DNA of 64,000 bases from an uncultured Prevotella sp. (lineage in GTDB: Bacteria > Bacteroidota > Bacteroidia > Bacteroidales > Bacteroidaceae), in assembly GCA_902798285.1 (NCBI GenBank), contig CADBVZ010000006.1:91031-155030 (forward strand), written 5' to 3'. Of the stretch, positions 50,668-59,924 are shown piece after piece. The notes beneath the pieces are model-generated. The model was not told the DNA's origin. It saw only the letters and a program-made list of their open reading frames with translations, and searched no databases. Both the position numbers and the translations under genes were made by a program. How positions within the stretch are numbered: the first letter of the stretch is position 1; each line of letters opens with the position of its first letter.

Positions 50668-52820
50668 TTCAAATAATCTTCGAAATATTGGGTAATTCTT
50701 TCGTGCAGATGCACTGAGGCATGACCACGCATGTTGTGCTCCTCACCAGGATAGGCGAAGAAATCGGGCTGAGTACCAGCCTTGATGCATGCATCGAGGA
50801 AACTCAGACAATGCTGTGGCACCACCGTATTATCGTTATATCCTGTGATAATCTGCAGCTTACCCTTCAGGTTCTTGGCCTTGCTGATGAGGCTCGTTTT
50901 AGCATAGCCCTCAGGATTATTCTCTGGGGTGCCCATATAGCGCTCGCCATACATCACCTCATACCATTTCCAGTCTATCACAGGGCCACCAGCTACACCC
51001 ACTTTGAATACATCGGGATAGTTGGTCATCAGCGAGATGGTCATGAAACCTCCAAAGCTCCAACCATGCACACCCAGACGGTCCATATCCACGTAGGGTA
51101 GGGTACGCAGATACTCCACACCTTTCATCTGGTCTTGCATCTCAATCTGTCCCAGCTGGTGGAAAGTGGCCTGTTCAAAGTCACGACCACGATACTGGCT
51201 ACCACGATTGTCGAGAATAAACACGATGTAGCCTTTCTGCGACATATAGGTCTCCCAGGGACGAGAGGCCCAGTGCCATGAAGCCTGCACGTTGTTGGCG
51301 TGCGGACCACCATAGACATAAACCACAGTAGGATATTTCTTATTGGGATTGAAGTCGTGGGGTTTTACCATTCTATAAAAGAGATCGGTCACGCCGTCTG
51401 CGGCCTTGATACTGCCACACTCAAAGATGGGCTGCTGATAACCTGCCCAGGGATCCTCGGCCTCTAAGAGGTGAGAGGTGAGAGGTGAGAGGTGAGAGAT
51501 ATCCACGATATCGATCACCCTTGGTCTGGTGGGGGTGACGTATTCGTCTACGAGGAAACTACCTGATGCAGACAGCTTGGCATTGTGTACACCATCCACC
51601 GTCTCCAACTGCTTTATCTCTCCCTTCATGTTCACGCTGTAAAGGCGATGATGCAAGGGGTGCTCCTTGTTGGCCTTGATGATGATGCTCTTCTGCTTTT
51701 GGTTGAAGCCCACCAGCTTCATCACCACCCACGGACCCTTTGTTAACTGCTTCAGCTCCTTACCATTCTTATCAAATAGATATAGGTGGTTGTAACCGTC
51801 CTTCTGACTCTGCATCACGAACTTCGTGGCGTCCCAAGGCAGGAACTCTATGGGATGCAGAGGCTCCACGTATTTGTCTGATGTCTCGCGATACAGTTCT
51901 GCTATCTTCTCGCCTGTCGTGGCGTTATACGATACCAGACGGCAATCGTTCTGTCCGCGATTCAACTCAAACATATAAATGGTCTTCGAATCGGGACTCC
52001 AGGCAATATTCGTGAAGTAACGGTCTGTAGGGTCGCCAGCCTGCAGATAGATGGTCTTCTCTGTGTTCAGGTCGTACACACCCACCGTTACCTTGTGGCT
52101 TGTCATACCTGCCATGGGGTATTTGTCGGGCTCGTAGCTGGCATTGCGGGGGAAGATGTCCACCTGCGGATAGTCTGTCACCATACTCTGGTCCATGCGA
52201 TAGAAGGCCAGCTTCTGTCCGTCAGGACTCCAGAAGGTGCCCTTGTCTATTCCGAATTCATTACGATGTACGCTCTGTCCGTAAACTATCTCGCGACTGC
52301 CGTCTGTCGATAGCTGATGCTTCTTGCCCTTGCCGTCAGCCACGAAAAGCTGGTTGTCTTCTACATAAGCCGTGGCTCTCGAGTCCTTGCTCCAGTCGTA
52401 GGCATTCTGTCCTGATATGCTGTCTTGCCATACCATCTTCTTGGCCTCAAAGTCTACCAGTATTACGGCTTTCCTATTACCCAACTGCACGAGAGGCTGG
52501 TCAGGGTAGGGGAAACTGGCGTTCATCAGGTGGCGCACGTACTTCTCGTCGTTGCTCTCAGCCCATGTGTTAATGTCGTCGAGGGTGAAGAGCACGGTCT
52601 TCTCGCCCGTCTTCTTGTCTATCAGATAACACGCTTCCACATCGGTATTCACCAACTTGTCGCCCCACCATGTGAGCCACATGTTCTTAGGGCGGAGGTT
52701 GGCATAGTTATTACCTCCGTAGTTCAGATCCTCGAGTGTGAAAAGCTTGTCTTGTGCGCTCATTGTTGTCGATGCTGCCAGCATGATAGCCATGGCCAGC
52801 AACTGCTTAATCCTCATCAT
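50664..52820 (-). CDS. DPP-IV-like serine peptidase (S9B)
   Basis: The protein has 718 residues. The start at 52820 begins a signal peptide (IKQLLAMAIMLAASTTMSAQ); a frame 50 codons longer is a shadow of the upstream gene's tail. An eight-bladed beta-propeller region (residues about 80-470) precedes the hydrolase domain, with GWSFGGFMT (nucleophile Ser), YNDNTVVPQH (Asp) and HNMRGH (His). It removes Xaa-Pro dipeptides in the periplasm. Inside the propeller a stretch coded by GAGAGGTG repeats (51473-51503) gives the chain SHLSPLTSHLLEAE. The gene overlaps the RNA methyltransferase stop by 14 bases. Confidence 0.92.
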   Translation of the reverse strand: MMRIKQLLAMAIMLAASTTMSAQDKLFTLEDLNYGGNNYANLRPKNMWLTWWGDKLVNTDVEACYLIDKKTGEKTVLFTLDDINTWAESNDEKYVRHLMNASFPYPDQPLVQLGNRKAVILVDFEAKKMVWQDSISGQNAYDWSKDSRATAYVEDNQLFVADGKGKKHQLSTDGSREIVYGQSVHRNEFGIDKGTFWSPDGQKLAFYRMDQSMVTDYPQVDIFPRNASYEPDKYPMAGMTSHKVTVGVYDLNTEKTIYLQAGDPTDRYFTNIAWSPDSKTIYMFELNRGQNDCRLVSYNATTGEKIAELYRETSDKYVEPLHPIEFLPWDATKFVMQSQKDGYNHLYLFDKNGKELKQLTKGPWVVMKLVGFNQKQKSIIIKANKEHPLHHRLYSVNMKGEIKQLETVDGVHNAKLSASGSFLVDEYVTPTRPRVIDIVDISHLSPLTSHLLEAEDPWAGYQQPIFECGSIKAADGVTDLFYRMVKPHDFNPNKKYPTVVYVYGGPHANNVQASWHWASRPWETYMSQKGYIVFILDNRGSQYRGRDFEQATFHQLGQIEMQDQMKGVEYLRTLPYVDMDRLGVHGWSFGGFMTISLMTNYPDVFKVGVAGGPVIDWKWYEVMYGERYMGTPENNPEGYAKTSLISKAKNLKGKLQIITGYNDNTVVPQHCLSFLDACIKAGTQPDFFAYPGEEHNMRGHASVHLHERITQYFEDYLK

Positions 52821-54312
52821 CGTCGAACCTCCTTTTCTTTCCGAAGTCCTTGCCTTTTCCGAATGAGCGACCCTTACCGCTTCTGTCAAAGCGCTCATGT
52901 CCACCCTTATTGGGACCACCCTTGTAGCCACCCTTTCGATCTCTGCGCTCTTCGCGCTCCTCACGACCACCCTCTCTGCGACCTCTGCGCTCCTGGCGAT
53001 CGTCCTTCTTCAGGTCATGACGGTGGAAGGTAAACGAGCGGATGTCGGCCTCCTCATTCTCCTCCTGTTCCTCCAGACGCTTCTTGAACTCACGTTCCTT
53101 CTTGAAGCGATGCTTCTCTGCCATCTGGCGTTTCTCCTCTTCCGTCTTCACAATACCACCTTCCGAGCGGAAATCCTTCAGTTTTCCGTCGAACATCTGG
53201 TACTTACGGAACTCACACTCCAACGATCCATTATAAAGAGGAATCTTAATGCTGGGCTTCAGACCAATCTGGTCGAAACACTCCTCGCGATAGCTCAGCA
53301 CCCAGGCATCGTTGCCCTTGAACTGGTGCTTCAGACGCTCGCCTATCATCTTATATGTACCCATCAGGTCGGGTGTCGATATGCGCTCTCCGTAGGGTGG
53401 GTTGGTAATGATGATGCTCTTGTTCTGTGGCTGGGTAAAGTCCTTGAAATCCTGCTGCTCCACGCTGATGATATCCGAGAGACCAGCAGCCTTTACATTC
53501 AGTCGGGCTGTGTTTACAGCCTTCATGTCGATGTCGTAGCCATAAATCTTGTGGTTGAACTCGCGCTCCAGACTCTCGTCGTTGTAAATCTCGTCGAAGA
53601 GGTCAGCGTCGAAGTCGGGCCACTTTTCGAAGGCATACTCCTTGCGGAACAGTCCAGGTGCCATGTTGCGGGCGATGAGGGCAGCCTCAATAATCAGAGT
53701 TCCACTACCACACATGGGATCGATGAAGTCTGTGTCGCCCTGCCATCCTGACAACAGAATCATACCTGCAGCCAGTACCTCGTTCAGCGGAGCTTCTACA
53801 CTCTCCTGGCGGTAGCCACGACGATGCAGACTCTCACCGCTGGAGTCGAGACTCAGCGTACACTTGTCTTCTGCAATGTGCATGTTCAGTCGGATGTCAG
53901 GATTAGCCACTGAGATATTGGGGCGCTTGCCCGTCTTCTCGCGGAACTGATCCACGATGGCGTCTTTCACTTTATACGATACGAACTTCGAGTGGCGGAA
54001 CTCTTCCGAGAACACCACAGAGTCAACGGTAAACGTCTTGTCCGTTCCTAAATATTCAGTCCAGTCTATCTTCTTGATTTCCTCATACACGTCGTCAGCG
54101 CTTCTTGCCTTGAAGTGGTGTATGGGTTTAAGGATTCTGATGGCGGTGTGCAATTGGAAGTTTGCACGATACATCAACTCTTTATCACCTGTAAACGAAA
54201 CCATTCGTCTACCGATTTCTACATCGTTAGCCCCCAGTTGGGTCAGCTCTTTCGCCAGTACAGGTTCCAGTCCCATAAACGTTTTGGCGATCAGTTCAAA
54301 TCTTTGTTCCAT
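52807..54312 (-). CDS. THUMP-domain RNA methyltransferase (RlmL/TrmG10-like)
   Basis: The protein has 501 residues. An N-terminal THUMP part (about 1-155) precedes the SAM-dependent fold, with DPMCGSGTLIIEAAL near 200 and NPPYGERI near 305, the catalytic NPPY of N2-guanine methyltransferases. In E. coli the equivalent is the N-terminal half of RlmL (G2445 of 23S rRNA). The C-terminus (about 400-501) is a long tail of Arg, Lys, Glu and Gly (RRGRREGG and similar), unusual for the family and likely RNA-binding. Confidence 0.9.
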   Translation of the reverse strand: MEQRFELIAKTFMGLEPVLAKELTQLGANDVEIGRRMVSFTGDKELMYRANFQLHTAIRILKPIHHFKARSADDVYEEIKKIDWTEYLGTDKTFTVDSVVFSEEFRHSKFVSYKVKDAIVDQFREKTGKRPNISVANPDIRLNMHIAEDKCTLSLDSSGESLHRRGYRQESVEAPLNEVLAAGMILLSGWQGDTDFIDPMCGSGTLIIEAALIARNMAPGLFRKEYAFEKWPDFDADLFDEIYNDESLEREFNHKIYGYDIDMKAVNTARLNVKAAGLSDIISVEQQDFKDFTQPQNKSIIITNPPYGERISTPDLMGTYKMIGERLKHQFKGNDAWVLSYREECFDQIGLKPSIKIPLYNGSLECEFRKYQMFDGKLKDFRSEGGIVKTEEEKRQMAEKHRFKKEREFKKRLEEQEENEEADIRSFTFHRHDLKKDDRQERRGRREGGREEREERRDRKGGYKGGPNKGGHERFDRSGKGRSFGKGKDFGKKRRFDDDED

Positions 54313-54422
54313 GAAAATGTGTCAATTACAGCCTGCAAAGTTAACACAAAGTCGCCGAAAAACCGCCTTTTTTTCTGTTAATCTAATAAAAAACTTTAGT
54401 TTTTGTCAAAAAAAGGGCTTTA

Positions 54423-54456
54423 TTTGCTGATTTTCCAAATAAAATACTTACTTTTG
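54423..54456 (+). promoter_or_regulatory. Bacteroidetes-type promoter for the histidine kinase
   Basis: TTTG (54423-54426) and TACTTTTG (54449-54456) are 22 bases apart. The gene's ATG is at 54478, so the frame extending back to 54403 lies upstream of the promoter and is rejected. Confidence 0.65.
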
Positions 54457-54477
54457 CCCATCATAAAATGTGAAGCC

Positions 54478-55728
54478 ATGGTTAGATTTCTGCTCAGTAT
54501 TCAGATAGACGACGCTTATCTCTATCCCATTCTGTGGGGTCTGGGTGCGTTGTTGCTTGTTCTGTTGTCCGTGTCGCTAGTCATTCAATATAGGAATGGC
54601 TTCAAGATCCGTAAGGAGTTGGAGGAACTCGATCGCGTGCGTCAGGATAATATTGAGTATGATCTGGTGCTGAAGGCCATGAAACTGTCCACATGGCATA
54701 TTGATGCTAAGAAACGAACCCTCACCTTCGATGCCGATTTCCGTGGTGGAACCAATAATTATTTTACAGCCACAGAAACGCCGCTCGATCTGATCCCTGA
54801 TCTTCTGGCGCCTAACGATTCCCAGCGTGTGATGTCCTCTCTTGAGGATCTGATTTCTGGGCGCAAGATGATTTACGAGGAGCAGTATCAGACCCGAGGT
54901 AGTGCCACAGGACAGCCTTATTGGGAGCAGAGTTTTGCTACGGTGGCCAATCGCGATGAGGAAGGTATGCCTACGCTGATAGTGGGAGCCTCCATGCGTA
55001 TCGACGATCAGAAACATATGGAGACAGCCCTGATCAATGCCCGTAATAAGGCTGAGGAAAGCGATCGCCTGAAGACTGCCTTCATTGCTAACATGGGTCA
55101 TGAAATCCGTACTCCGCTGAATGCCATCGTTGGTTTTGCCGACCTGCTGCCTGTGGTTGAGAGCGAGGAGGATCGTAATCAACTCATCAGCGAAATACAA
55201 ATGAACAACCACAAACTGCTTCAGATTATCGATGGCCTTGTCAGCATGTCGAAGATTGAGGCCGAGGCCAAGAGTCTCGTGAAGGCTCAGATTGATATTG
55301 TACCCATCCTTCAGAGTGTTGCTAATGAACATAAACAGCTTGTCGATGGCGTGACGGTGGCTATTGCCACACGTTTCCCCTACGACGAGTTGCTGATGAA
55401 TACCGATGCCGACAAGCTTCGTGAGGTGATTGATAACCTCATGCAGAATGCAGTAAAGTTTACCCTCCATGGCACTATTACCTTAGGCTACAACCTCTCT
55501 GAGGGCGACCATGTACGCATATGGGTGCAGGATACTGGTAAGGGTATCGCCCAGGAGGACCAGCAGCGTATCTTCGAGCGCTTTGTCAAGGTCGACGATT
55601 ATATTCCTGGTGCAGGTCTTGGCCTGTCAGTAGTAAAGTCGCATGTCGAGAGTCTGGGCGGAATCATAGGTCTGGAGTCAGAGATCAACAAGGGCTCTAC
55701 CTTCTGGATTGATCTGCCCCTGATGTAA
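54478..55728 (+). CDS. PAS-domain sensor histidine kinase
   Basis: The protein has 416 residues. One membrane segment near 18-38 (ILWGLGALLLVLLSVSLVI) is followed by a short linker and a PAS-like part (about 60-180, ending in GASMRIDDQKHMETAL). Then comes the kinase core: GHEIRTPLNAIVGF (H-box), DNLMQNAVKFT (N-box), VQDTGKGIAQEDQQRIFERF and AGLGLSVVKSHVE (G-boxes). The H-box has GHE rather than the common SHE. No response regulator is adjacent. It would sense a small ligand or redox signal through PAS and phosphorylate an unlinked regulator. Confidence 0.88.
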   Translation: MVRFLLSIQIDDAYLYPILWGLGALLLVLLSVSLVIQYRNGFKIRKELEELDRVRQDNIEYDLVLKAMKLSTWHIDAKKRTLTFDADFRGGTNNYFTATETPLDLIPDLLAPNDSQRVMSSLEDLISGRKMIYEEQYQTRGSATGQPYWEQSFATVANRDEEGMPTLIVGASMRIDDQKHMETALINARNKAEESDRLKTAFIANMGHEIRTPLNAIVGFADLLPVVESEEDRNQLISEIQMNNHKLLQIIDGLVSMSKIEAEAKSLVKAQIDIVPILQSVANEHKQLVDGVTVAIATRFPYDELLMNTDADKLREVIDNLMQNAVKFTLHGTITLGYNLSEGDHVRIWVQDTGKGIAQEDQQRIFERFVKVDDYIPGAGLGLSVVKSHVESLGGIIGLESEINKGSTFWIDLPLM

Positions 55729-55802
55729 TTTTTCAGGCGGTCTGCAACTTTTCAAGCTTCTGTCTCGTCAAATAAGCAGAAGTTGAATCAAAAAAAAAGA
55801 AA

Positions 55803-56582
55803 ATGATTATGAAAAGAATTCAGTTTGCAATCGTAGGTCTTGTATCGCTCGTCGTTACTTCAGCGATGACATCGTGTTCATGTAATACCCATGCCGTTTT
55901 CACAGGTAAGATGGTTTCTCAAAATCGCCACATCAATGGTTTCGATGAAATCGAGGTGAATGGCTCTCCCACAGTTTATTATGCCCAGAGCGATAGCTTC
56001 TCTGTAAAGGTGAAGGGTCCAGAGGATGCCGTTGAGAACATCATTACCGAGAAGGAGGGCAACTCGCTGGTCATCCGCAATAAGGGTAAGTTTGGCGTTG
56101 TCAATTTCCAGTTGGGTGGCGATGAAGAGCTTGCTGTCTATGTTACTTCTCCTGATATCGTGGCTGTACGCTTGAATGGCTCTGGCGACTTTGTCAGCGA
56201 GAAGAAGGTTGATACCGATAATATGGCCATCACCCTGCGTGGTTCAGGCGACATCAGTTTCGATGATTTGCTCTGCGATCGTTGTAAGGTCGACCTCATT
56301 GGCTCTGGCGACATCACTCTGGATTGTCTCGAGGCTCAGAGTGCATCAGCCACGCTGATTGGTTCTGGCGATATAAGATTGAAATTGATTAAAGTTCTCG
56401 ATACCACTCTCTCTGTGAAGGGCTCAGGCGATATCAAGGCCGAGTTCGGCAAGGGATGTGGCGCTGTGGATTGCGATCTGAATGGCTCAGGCGACATCAG
56501 CCTGCAGGGAAAGGTCGCTCGCTTCCACCAGTCGAAACATGGTTCGGGCGATATAGATATAGATAATTTACAAATAGAATGA
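55803..56582 (+). CDS. DUF2807 lipoprotein with GSGD repeats
   Basis: The protein has 259 residues with a signal peptide and lipobox (AMTSCS). The mature chain is a right-handed beta-helix-like repeat with a GSGD motif at each turn (NGSGDF, RGSGDI, IGSGDI and so on, seven copies). This matches the DUF2807/head GIN-domain family. It may be an adhesin or a structural surface protein. Its stop overlaps the start of the nucleotidyltransferase gene (ATGA). Confidence 0.85.
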   Translation: MIMKRIQFAIVGLVSLVVTSAMTSCSCNTHAVFTGKMVSQNRHINGFDEIEVNGSPTVYYAQSDSFSVKVKGPEDAVENIITEKEGNSLVIRNKGKFGVVNFQLGGDEELAVYVTSPDIVAVRLNGSGDFVSEKKVDTDNMAITLRGSGDISFDDLLCDRCKVDLIGSGDITLDCLEAQSASATLIGSGDIRLKLIKVLDTTLSVKGSGDIKAEFGKGCGAVDCDLNGSGDISLQGKVARFHQSKHGSGDIDIDNLQIE

Positions 56583-57295
56583 AATATGCAATTATAGCCG
56601 CAGGCGAAGGGTCGAGGTTGGCCCAGGAGGGCATTACCAGTCCTAAACCCCTAGTCGAGGTTAACGGCGAAAGGCTCATCGACCGTCTCTTGCGGGTCTT
56701 TATGGCCAATGGCGCTTCTGAGGTGGTGGTTATCTGTAACGAGCAGATGACGGCTGTAAGGAACCACCTCGAAACGATCAGCCAGCGGGGCGATATCCCC
56801 CTCAAGTTCATTGTCAAGTCCACACCCAGTAGCATGCACAGCATGTGGGAACTGAGTCGTTGGCTTGACAATGAGCCTTTTGTACTCACCACCGTCGATA
56901 CCATCTTCCGCGAGGAGGAATTTTCGGTTTATGTGGAGGCTTTCCAGAGACTCATCACGAGTGGCGAGGCTGACGGACTGATGGGTGTTACCGATTATAT
57001 CGACGACGAGAAACCGCTTTACGTCTCTACCGATGATGATCTGCGTATCACGGGCTTCCTCGACGCCTGCGATGCCCCTAAGTACATTAGTGGCGGCATC
57101 TATGGTCTTACTCCCCAGAGCATAACTACGCTGCGTGGTTGCATAGAGCGTGGTGAGAGTCGTATGCGTAATTTCCAGCGGGCCCTCGTGGCTGATGGTC
57201 TTCGCCTGAAGGCTTACCCCTTCTCGAAGGTGCTCGATATCGACCACGCTAGTGATATTCAGAAAGCCGAGAGCTTTCTTAGAGGTGAGAGGTGA
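56579..57295 (+). CDS. Nucleotidyltransferase (NTP-transferase family)
   Basis: The protein has 238 residues. The N-terminal AIIAAGEGSRL and the following SPKPLVEVNGERLIDRLL are the nucleotide-binding and Lys-containing motifs of sugar/alcohol-phosphate nucleotidyltransferases. VLTTVDTIF (106-114) holds the metal Asp, and KYISGGIYGL is a substrate strand. In an operon with a CDP-alcohol phosphatidyltransferase and a HAD phosphatase, a CTP:alcohol-phosphate cytidylyltransferase (such as inositol-phosphate or phosphocholine type) is a good guess. A sugar nucleotidyltransferase is the alternative. Confidence 0.8.
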   Translation: MKYAIIAAGEGSRLAQEGITSPKPLVEVNGERLIDRLLRVFMANGASEVVVICNEQMTAVRNHLETISQRGDIPLKFIVKSTPSSMHSMWELSRWLDNEPFVLTTVDTIFREEEFSVYVEAFQRLITSGEADGLMGVTDYIDDEKPLYVSTDDDLRITGFLDACDAPKYISGGIYGLTPQSITTLRGCIERGESRMRNFQRALVADGLRLKAYPFSKVLDIDHASDIQKAESFLRGER

Positions 57296-57308
57296 AAGGC
57301 TACGGGTT

Positions 57309-57353
57309 CTTTGCAAGCAAAGCGAACAAGTTCGAGCGGGCGAGCTTTGCTCG
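57309..57353. repeat. Three short tandem hairpins
   Basis: CTTTGC-AA-GCAAAG (57309-57322), CGAAC-AA-GTTCG (57323-57334) and CGAGC-TTT-GCTCG (57341-57353) lie in the 82-base gap before the 57378 gene. The compact series looks like an intergenic mosaic element. Confidence 0.6.
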
Positions 57354-57377
57354 GGAATGGAGCTAGAGGTGAGAGAG

Positions 57378-58166
57378 ATGAGAATATTGTTGATTCAGCG
57401 GGCAGAGAGGTTCTCGCCAAACTCGGTAGAGAACGATAAGGCGATACTCCAGGCAGTAGGCGCCCGTCTCACGGCTGCTGGTCATCAAGTAGATATGATA
57501 AGCGAGTTGGCGCTCAACGAGCCTCTTGCTTACGATGCAATCTTCACGATGGGTCGCGAGCCTGAAACGCTCCAGGCCCTGAAAGCCCTGAAAAGCGTGA
57601 GGGTGATCAATCGCCCTGAGGGCATTGACAATTGCGCTCGATCGAAGTTGGAGGCTGTCATGGCGCAGACTAGAACCCCTGTGCCCCCAAAGGAAGGCCC
57701 TGATGGCTATTGGCTCAAGCGGGGCGATGCAGCTGCACAGTCCAGGGACGATGTGCAATATGCAGCCACGAAGGCTGAGCTTGCTGAGAAGATTCGCCAC
57801 TTCGAGAGTCGCGGCATCTGCGATTACGTGGTGAGTGCCCATGTGGTGGGCGATGTGGTGAAGTTTTATGGTGTCTCTGGCACAGGCTTCTTCCGCTACT
57901 ATTACCCCACCGACGATGGACAGTCGAAGTTTGGCGATGAGGCTCGCAATGGTCTGGCTCATCATTACCCCTTCTCAGCGGCTCAGCTTCAGTACGAGGT
58001 AGAGCGCTTGGCCGCGGCTGTGGGGGTAGAGGTGTTCGGCGGCGATGCCATCATCCGCAGCGATGGTACGTTCTGCGTCATCGACTTCAACGATTGGCCC
58101 AGCTTCTCCCGCTGCCGCGAGTCCGCCGCTACTGCGATAGCGGCGCTCATTGAAGGCTGCGATTAA
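57378..58166 (+). CDS. ATP-grasp-like protein of unknown function
   Basis: The protein has 262 residues. The ATG at 57378 (MRILLIQRAERF) is preferred; a frame 42 codons longer begins inside the upstream gene. An N-terminal alpha/beta part (VDMISELALNEPLAYDAIFTMGRE) precedes a WLKRGDAAAQ and VVSAHVVGDVVKFYGV part. The C-terminal GVEVFGGDAIIRSDGTFCVIDFNDWPSF matches the ATP-grasp metal site, where an Asp and then an Asn (DFNDWP) bind Mg-ATP. The substrate is unknown. It sits between the nucleotidyltransferase and the CDP-alcohol phosphatidyltransferase, so it may modify the same headgroup. Confidence 0.65.
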   Translation: MRILLIQRAERFSPNSVENDKAILQAVGARLTAAGHQVDMISELALNEPLAYDAIFTMGREPETLQALKALKSVRVINRPEGIDNCARSKLEAVMAQTRTPVPPKEGPDGYWLKRGDAAAQSRDDVQYAATKAELAEKIRHFESRGICDYVVSAHVVGDVVKFYGVSGTGFFRYYYPTDDGQSKFGDEARNGLAHHYPFSAAQLQYEVERLAAAVGVEVFGGDAIIRSDGTFCVIDFNDWPSFSRCRESAATAIAALIEGCD

Positions 58167-58252
58167 GCGAGAACAGAGCCAAGCTTGCTTGAGCTATGTC
58201 GAGCGTGAGCAGGCTCAATACGAAGTATTAACATTAAAGATTAAACATTATA

Positions 58253-59182
58253 ATGGCAACATTTAAGGAATTACTGAAATTATCATTCAAGAGCGAGGAT
58301 ACTGAGGAGTGGCTCGATGTCCACTTCACACGCCCTATTGGACTTGCATTCGCCCTGTTGTGGAATAAGTTCGATATCCATCCCAATGTCATCACTATCC
58401 TCTCCATCTTCCTTGGAGTAGGGGCGGGCTGGATGTTTCATTACACCGACCTCTGGTCGAACGTCGCTGGTGTGCTGTTACTCATGTTTGCCAACTTCTG
58501 CGACTCCACCGATGGTCAGATGGCTCGCCTTACGGGCAAGAAGACCCTCATAGGCCGTATGCTCGACGGCTTCTCGGGCGACGTCTGGTTCTTCGCTATT
58601 TATATCGGTATTGTGGTACGCTTGTGGAATCAGAACATCCCCTTCACCAATATCCATTGGGGTTTCTGGGGCTTCCTGCTCTGTGCTGTGGCTGGCTTCG
58701 GCTTCCACTCCAAGCAGAGTTCGCTGGCCGATTACTATCGTCAGATCCACCTCTACTTCCTTTTGGGCAAGGAGGGTAGCGAGCTCGATAACTATGAGCA
58801 GCAGCGTAAAATCTATGAGTCGTTGCCCAAGAATGACTACCTTTCGCGCGTGTTCTATTATAATTACGCCAACTATTGCAAGAGTCAGGAGGATCGTACC
58901 CCCTATTTCCAGCGCTTCTTCCGCCAGTGGAAGGAGGAGCCCTTCGAGTCTCATCGCCAGCTGCTGATCACCAACAGCCGTCCGCTCATGAAGTACACCA
59001 ACCTGCTCACGTTCAATTCACGTGCCATCACCATCTACATTACTTGTCTGCTGGGATGTCCGTGGGTTTACCCTCTGCTCGAGATTACCGTGTTCCAGGC
59101 CATGTATGTCTACATGCATCGCACACACGAGCAATTGTCATATTATTTAATGATTACCCCTGCCAATTTGGATAATGATTAA
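58253..59182 (+). CDS. CDP-alcohol phosphatidyltransferase family protein
   Basis: The protein has 309 residues. The signature D-G-x2-A-R-x8-G-x3-D-x3-D is exact in STDGQMARLTGKKTLIGRML plus DGFSGD (near residues 84-109). Membrane helices lie on both sides. The family joins a CDP-activated group to an alcohol in phospholipid synthesis. Because the same operon holds a nucleotidyltransferase and a HAD phosphatase, the donor may be made locally. Its stop overlaps the HAD gene by 8 bases. Confidence 0.88.
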   Translation: MATFKELLKLSFKSEDTEEWLDVHFTRPIGLAFALLWNKFDIHPNVITILSIFLGVGAGWMFHYTDLWSNVAGVLLLMFANFCDSTDGQMARLTGKKTLIGRMLDGFSGDVWFFAIYIGIVVRLWNQNIPFTNIHWGFWGFLLCAVAGFGFHSKQSSLADYYRQIHLYFLLGKEGSELDNYEQQRKIYESLPKNDYLSRVFYYNYANYCKSQEDRTPYFQRFFRQWKEEPFESHRQLLITNSRPLMKYTNLLTFNSRAITIYITCLLGCPWVYPLLEITVFQAMYVYMHRTHEQLSYYLMITPANLDND

Positions 59183-59915
59183 AGGTTATATTTTCGACTA
59201 CGGTGGCACGCTCGATACGGGCGGACAGCACTGGGGCAAGGTCATCTGGCATGCCTACGAGCACCAGCAGGTGCCCGTGAGTGAGGAACATTATCGCGAG
59301 GCCTACGTGCATGGCGAGCGTACCTTGGGGCGCAACCCTATCATCAAGCCCGAGTTCACCTTCCGCAAGACGCTCGAGACCAAGCTCCGTCTGCAGTTGG
59401 AGTATCTCCATGAGCATGTCTCCTCCGATAGTCCGCTGGAGTTGGGCGTCTCTTCCCTGATGGCTTTCGATTCCAGCATCAAGCCCCTCATGTCTTACCT
59501 CTATCCCTTGCTCGATGAACTCTATGAGAACACCAACCAGCAGACGTTCCATAGTCGCGAGGTGCTTATGACGCTCCAGCGTCATTTCCCCATGGTGCTC
59601 GTTAGTAATTTCTATGGCAATATCCATACCGTGCTGCGCGAGTTTGGTTTCGAGAACCTCTTCCAGCAGGTCATCGAGAGTGCTGTGGTGGGCGTACGTA
59701 AGCCCGATCCTCGTATCTTTACGCTGGGTGTGGAGGCGCTGGGACTTGAGCCCGACGAGGTAGTGGTGGTAGGCGATAGCATCGACAAGGACATCATCCC
59801 TGCCCGTGAGGCAGGCTGCCACACCATCTGGTTCAAGGGCGAGGGCTGGACCAATGATCCCGTCGACGAGTCGATCCCCGATAAGATCATCACGGATCTC
59901 GGTGAGATCCTATAG
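59175..59915 (+). CDS. HAD-family phosphatase
   Basis: The protein has 246 residues. HAD motif I is FDYGGTLD (residues 7-14), in which the second Asp of the usual DxD is replaced by Gly (DYGGT). Motif II is MVLVSNFYG, motif III/IV is VGVRKPDPRIF and then VVVVGDSIDKDI. It would remove a phosphate; in this operon it could dephosphorylate the phospholipid or headgroup phosphate made by the enzyme before it. The missing catalytic acid in motif I hints at a non-standard activity. Confidence 0.82.
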   Translation: MIKGYIFDYGGTLDTGGQHWGKVIWHAYEHQQVPVSEEHYREAYVHGERTLGRNPIIKPEFTFRKTLETKLRLQLEYLHEHVSSDSPLELGVSSLMAFDSSIKPLMSYLYPLLDELYENTNQQTFHSREVLMTLQRHFPMVLVSNFYGNIHTVLREFGFENLFQQVIESAVVGVRKPDPRIFTLGVEALGLEPDEVVVVGDSIDKDIIPAREAGCHTIWFKGEGWTNDPVDESIPDKIITDLGEIL

Positions 59916-59924
59916 AATATTATA

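Noticed and set aside
57252-57377. Longer start of the ATP-grasp-like protein
   Set aside because: It would start inside the nucleotidyltransferase gene and translate through a non-coding repeat.
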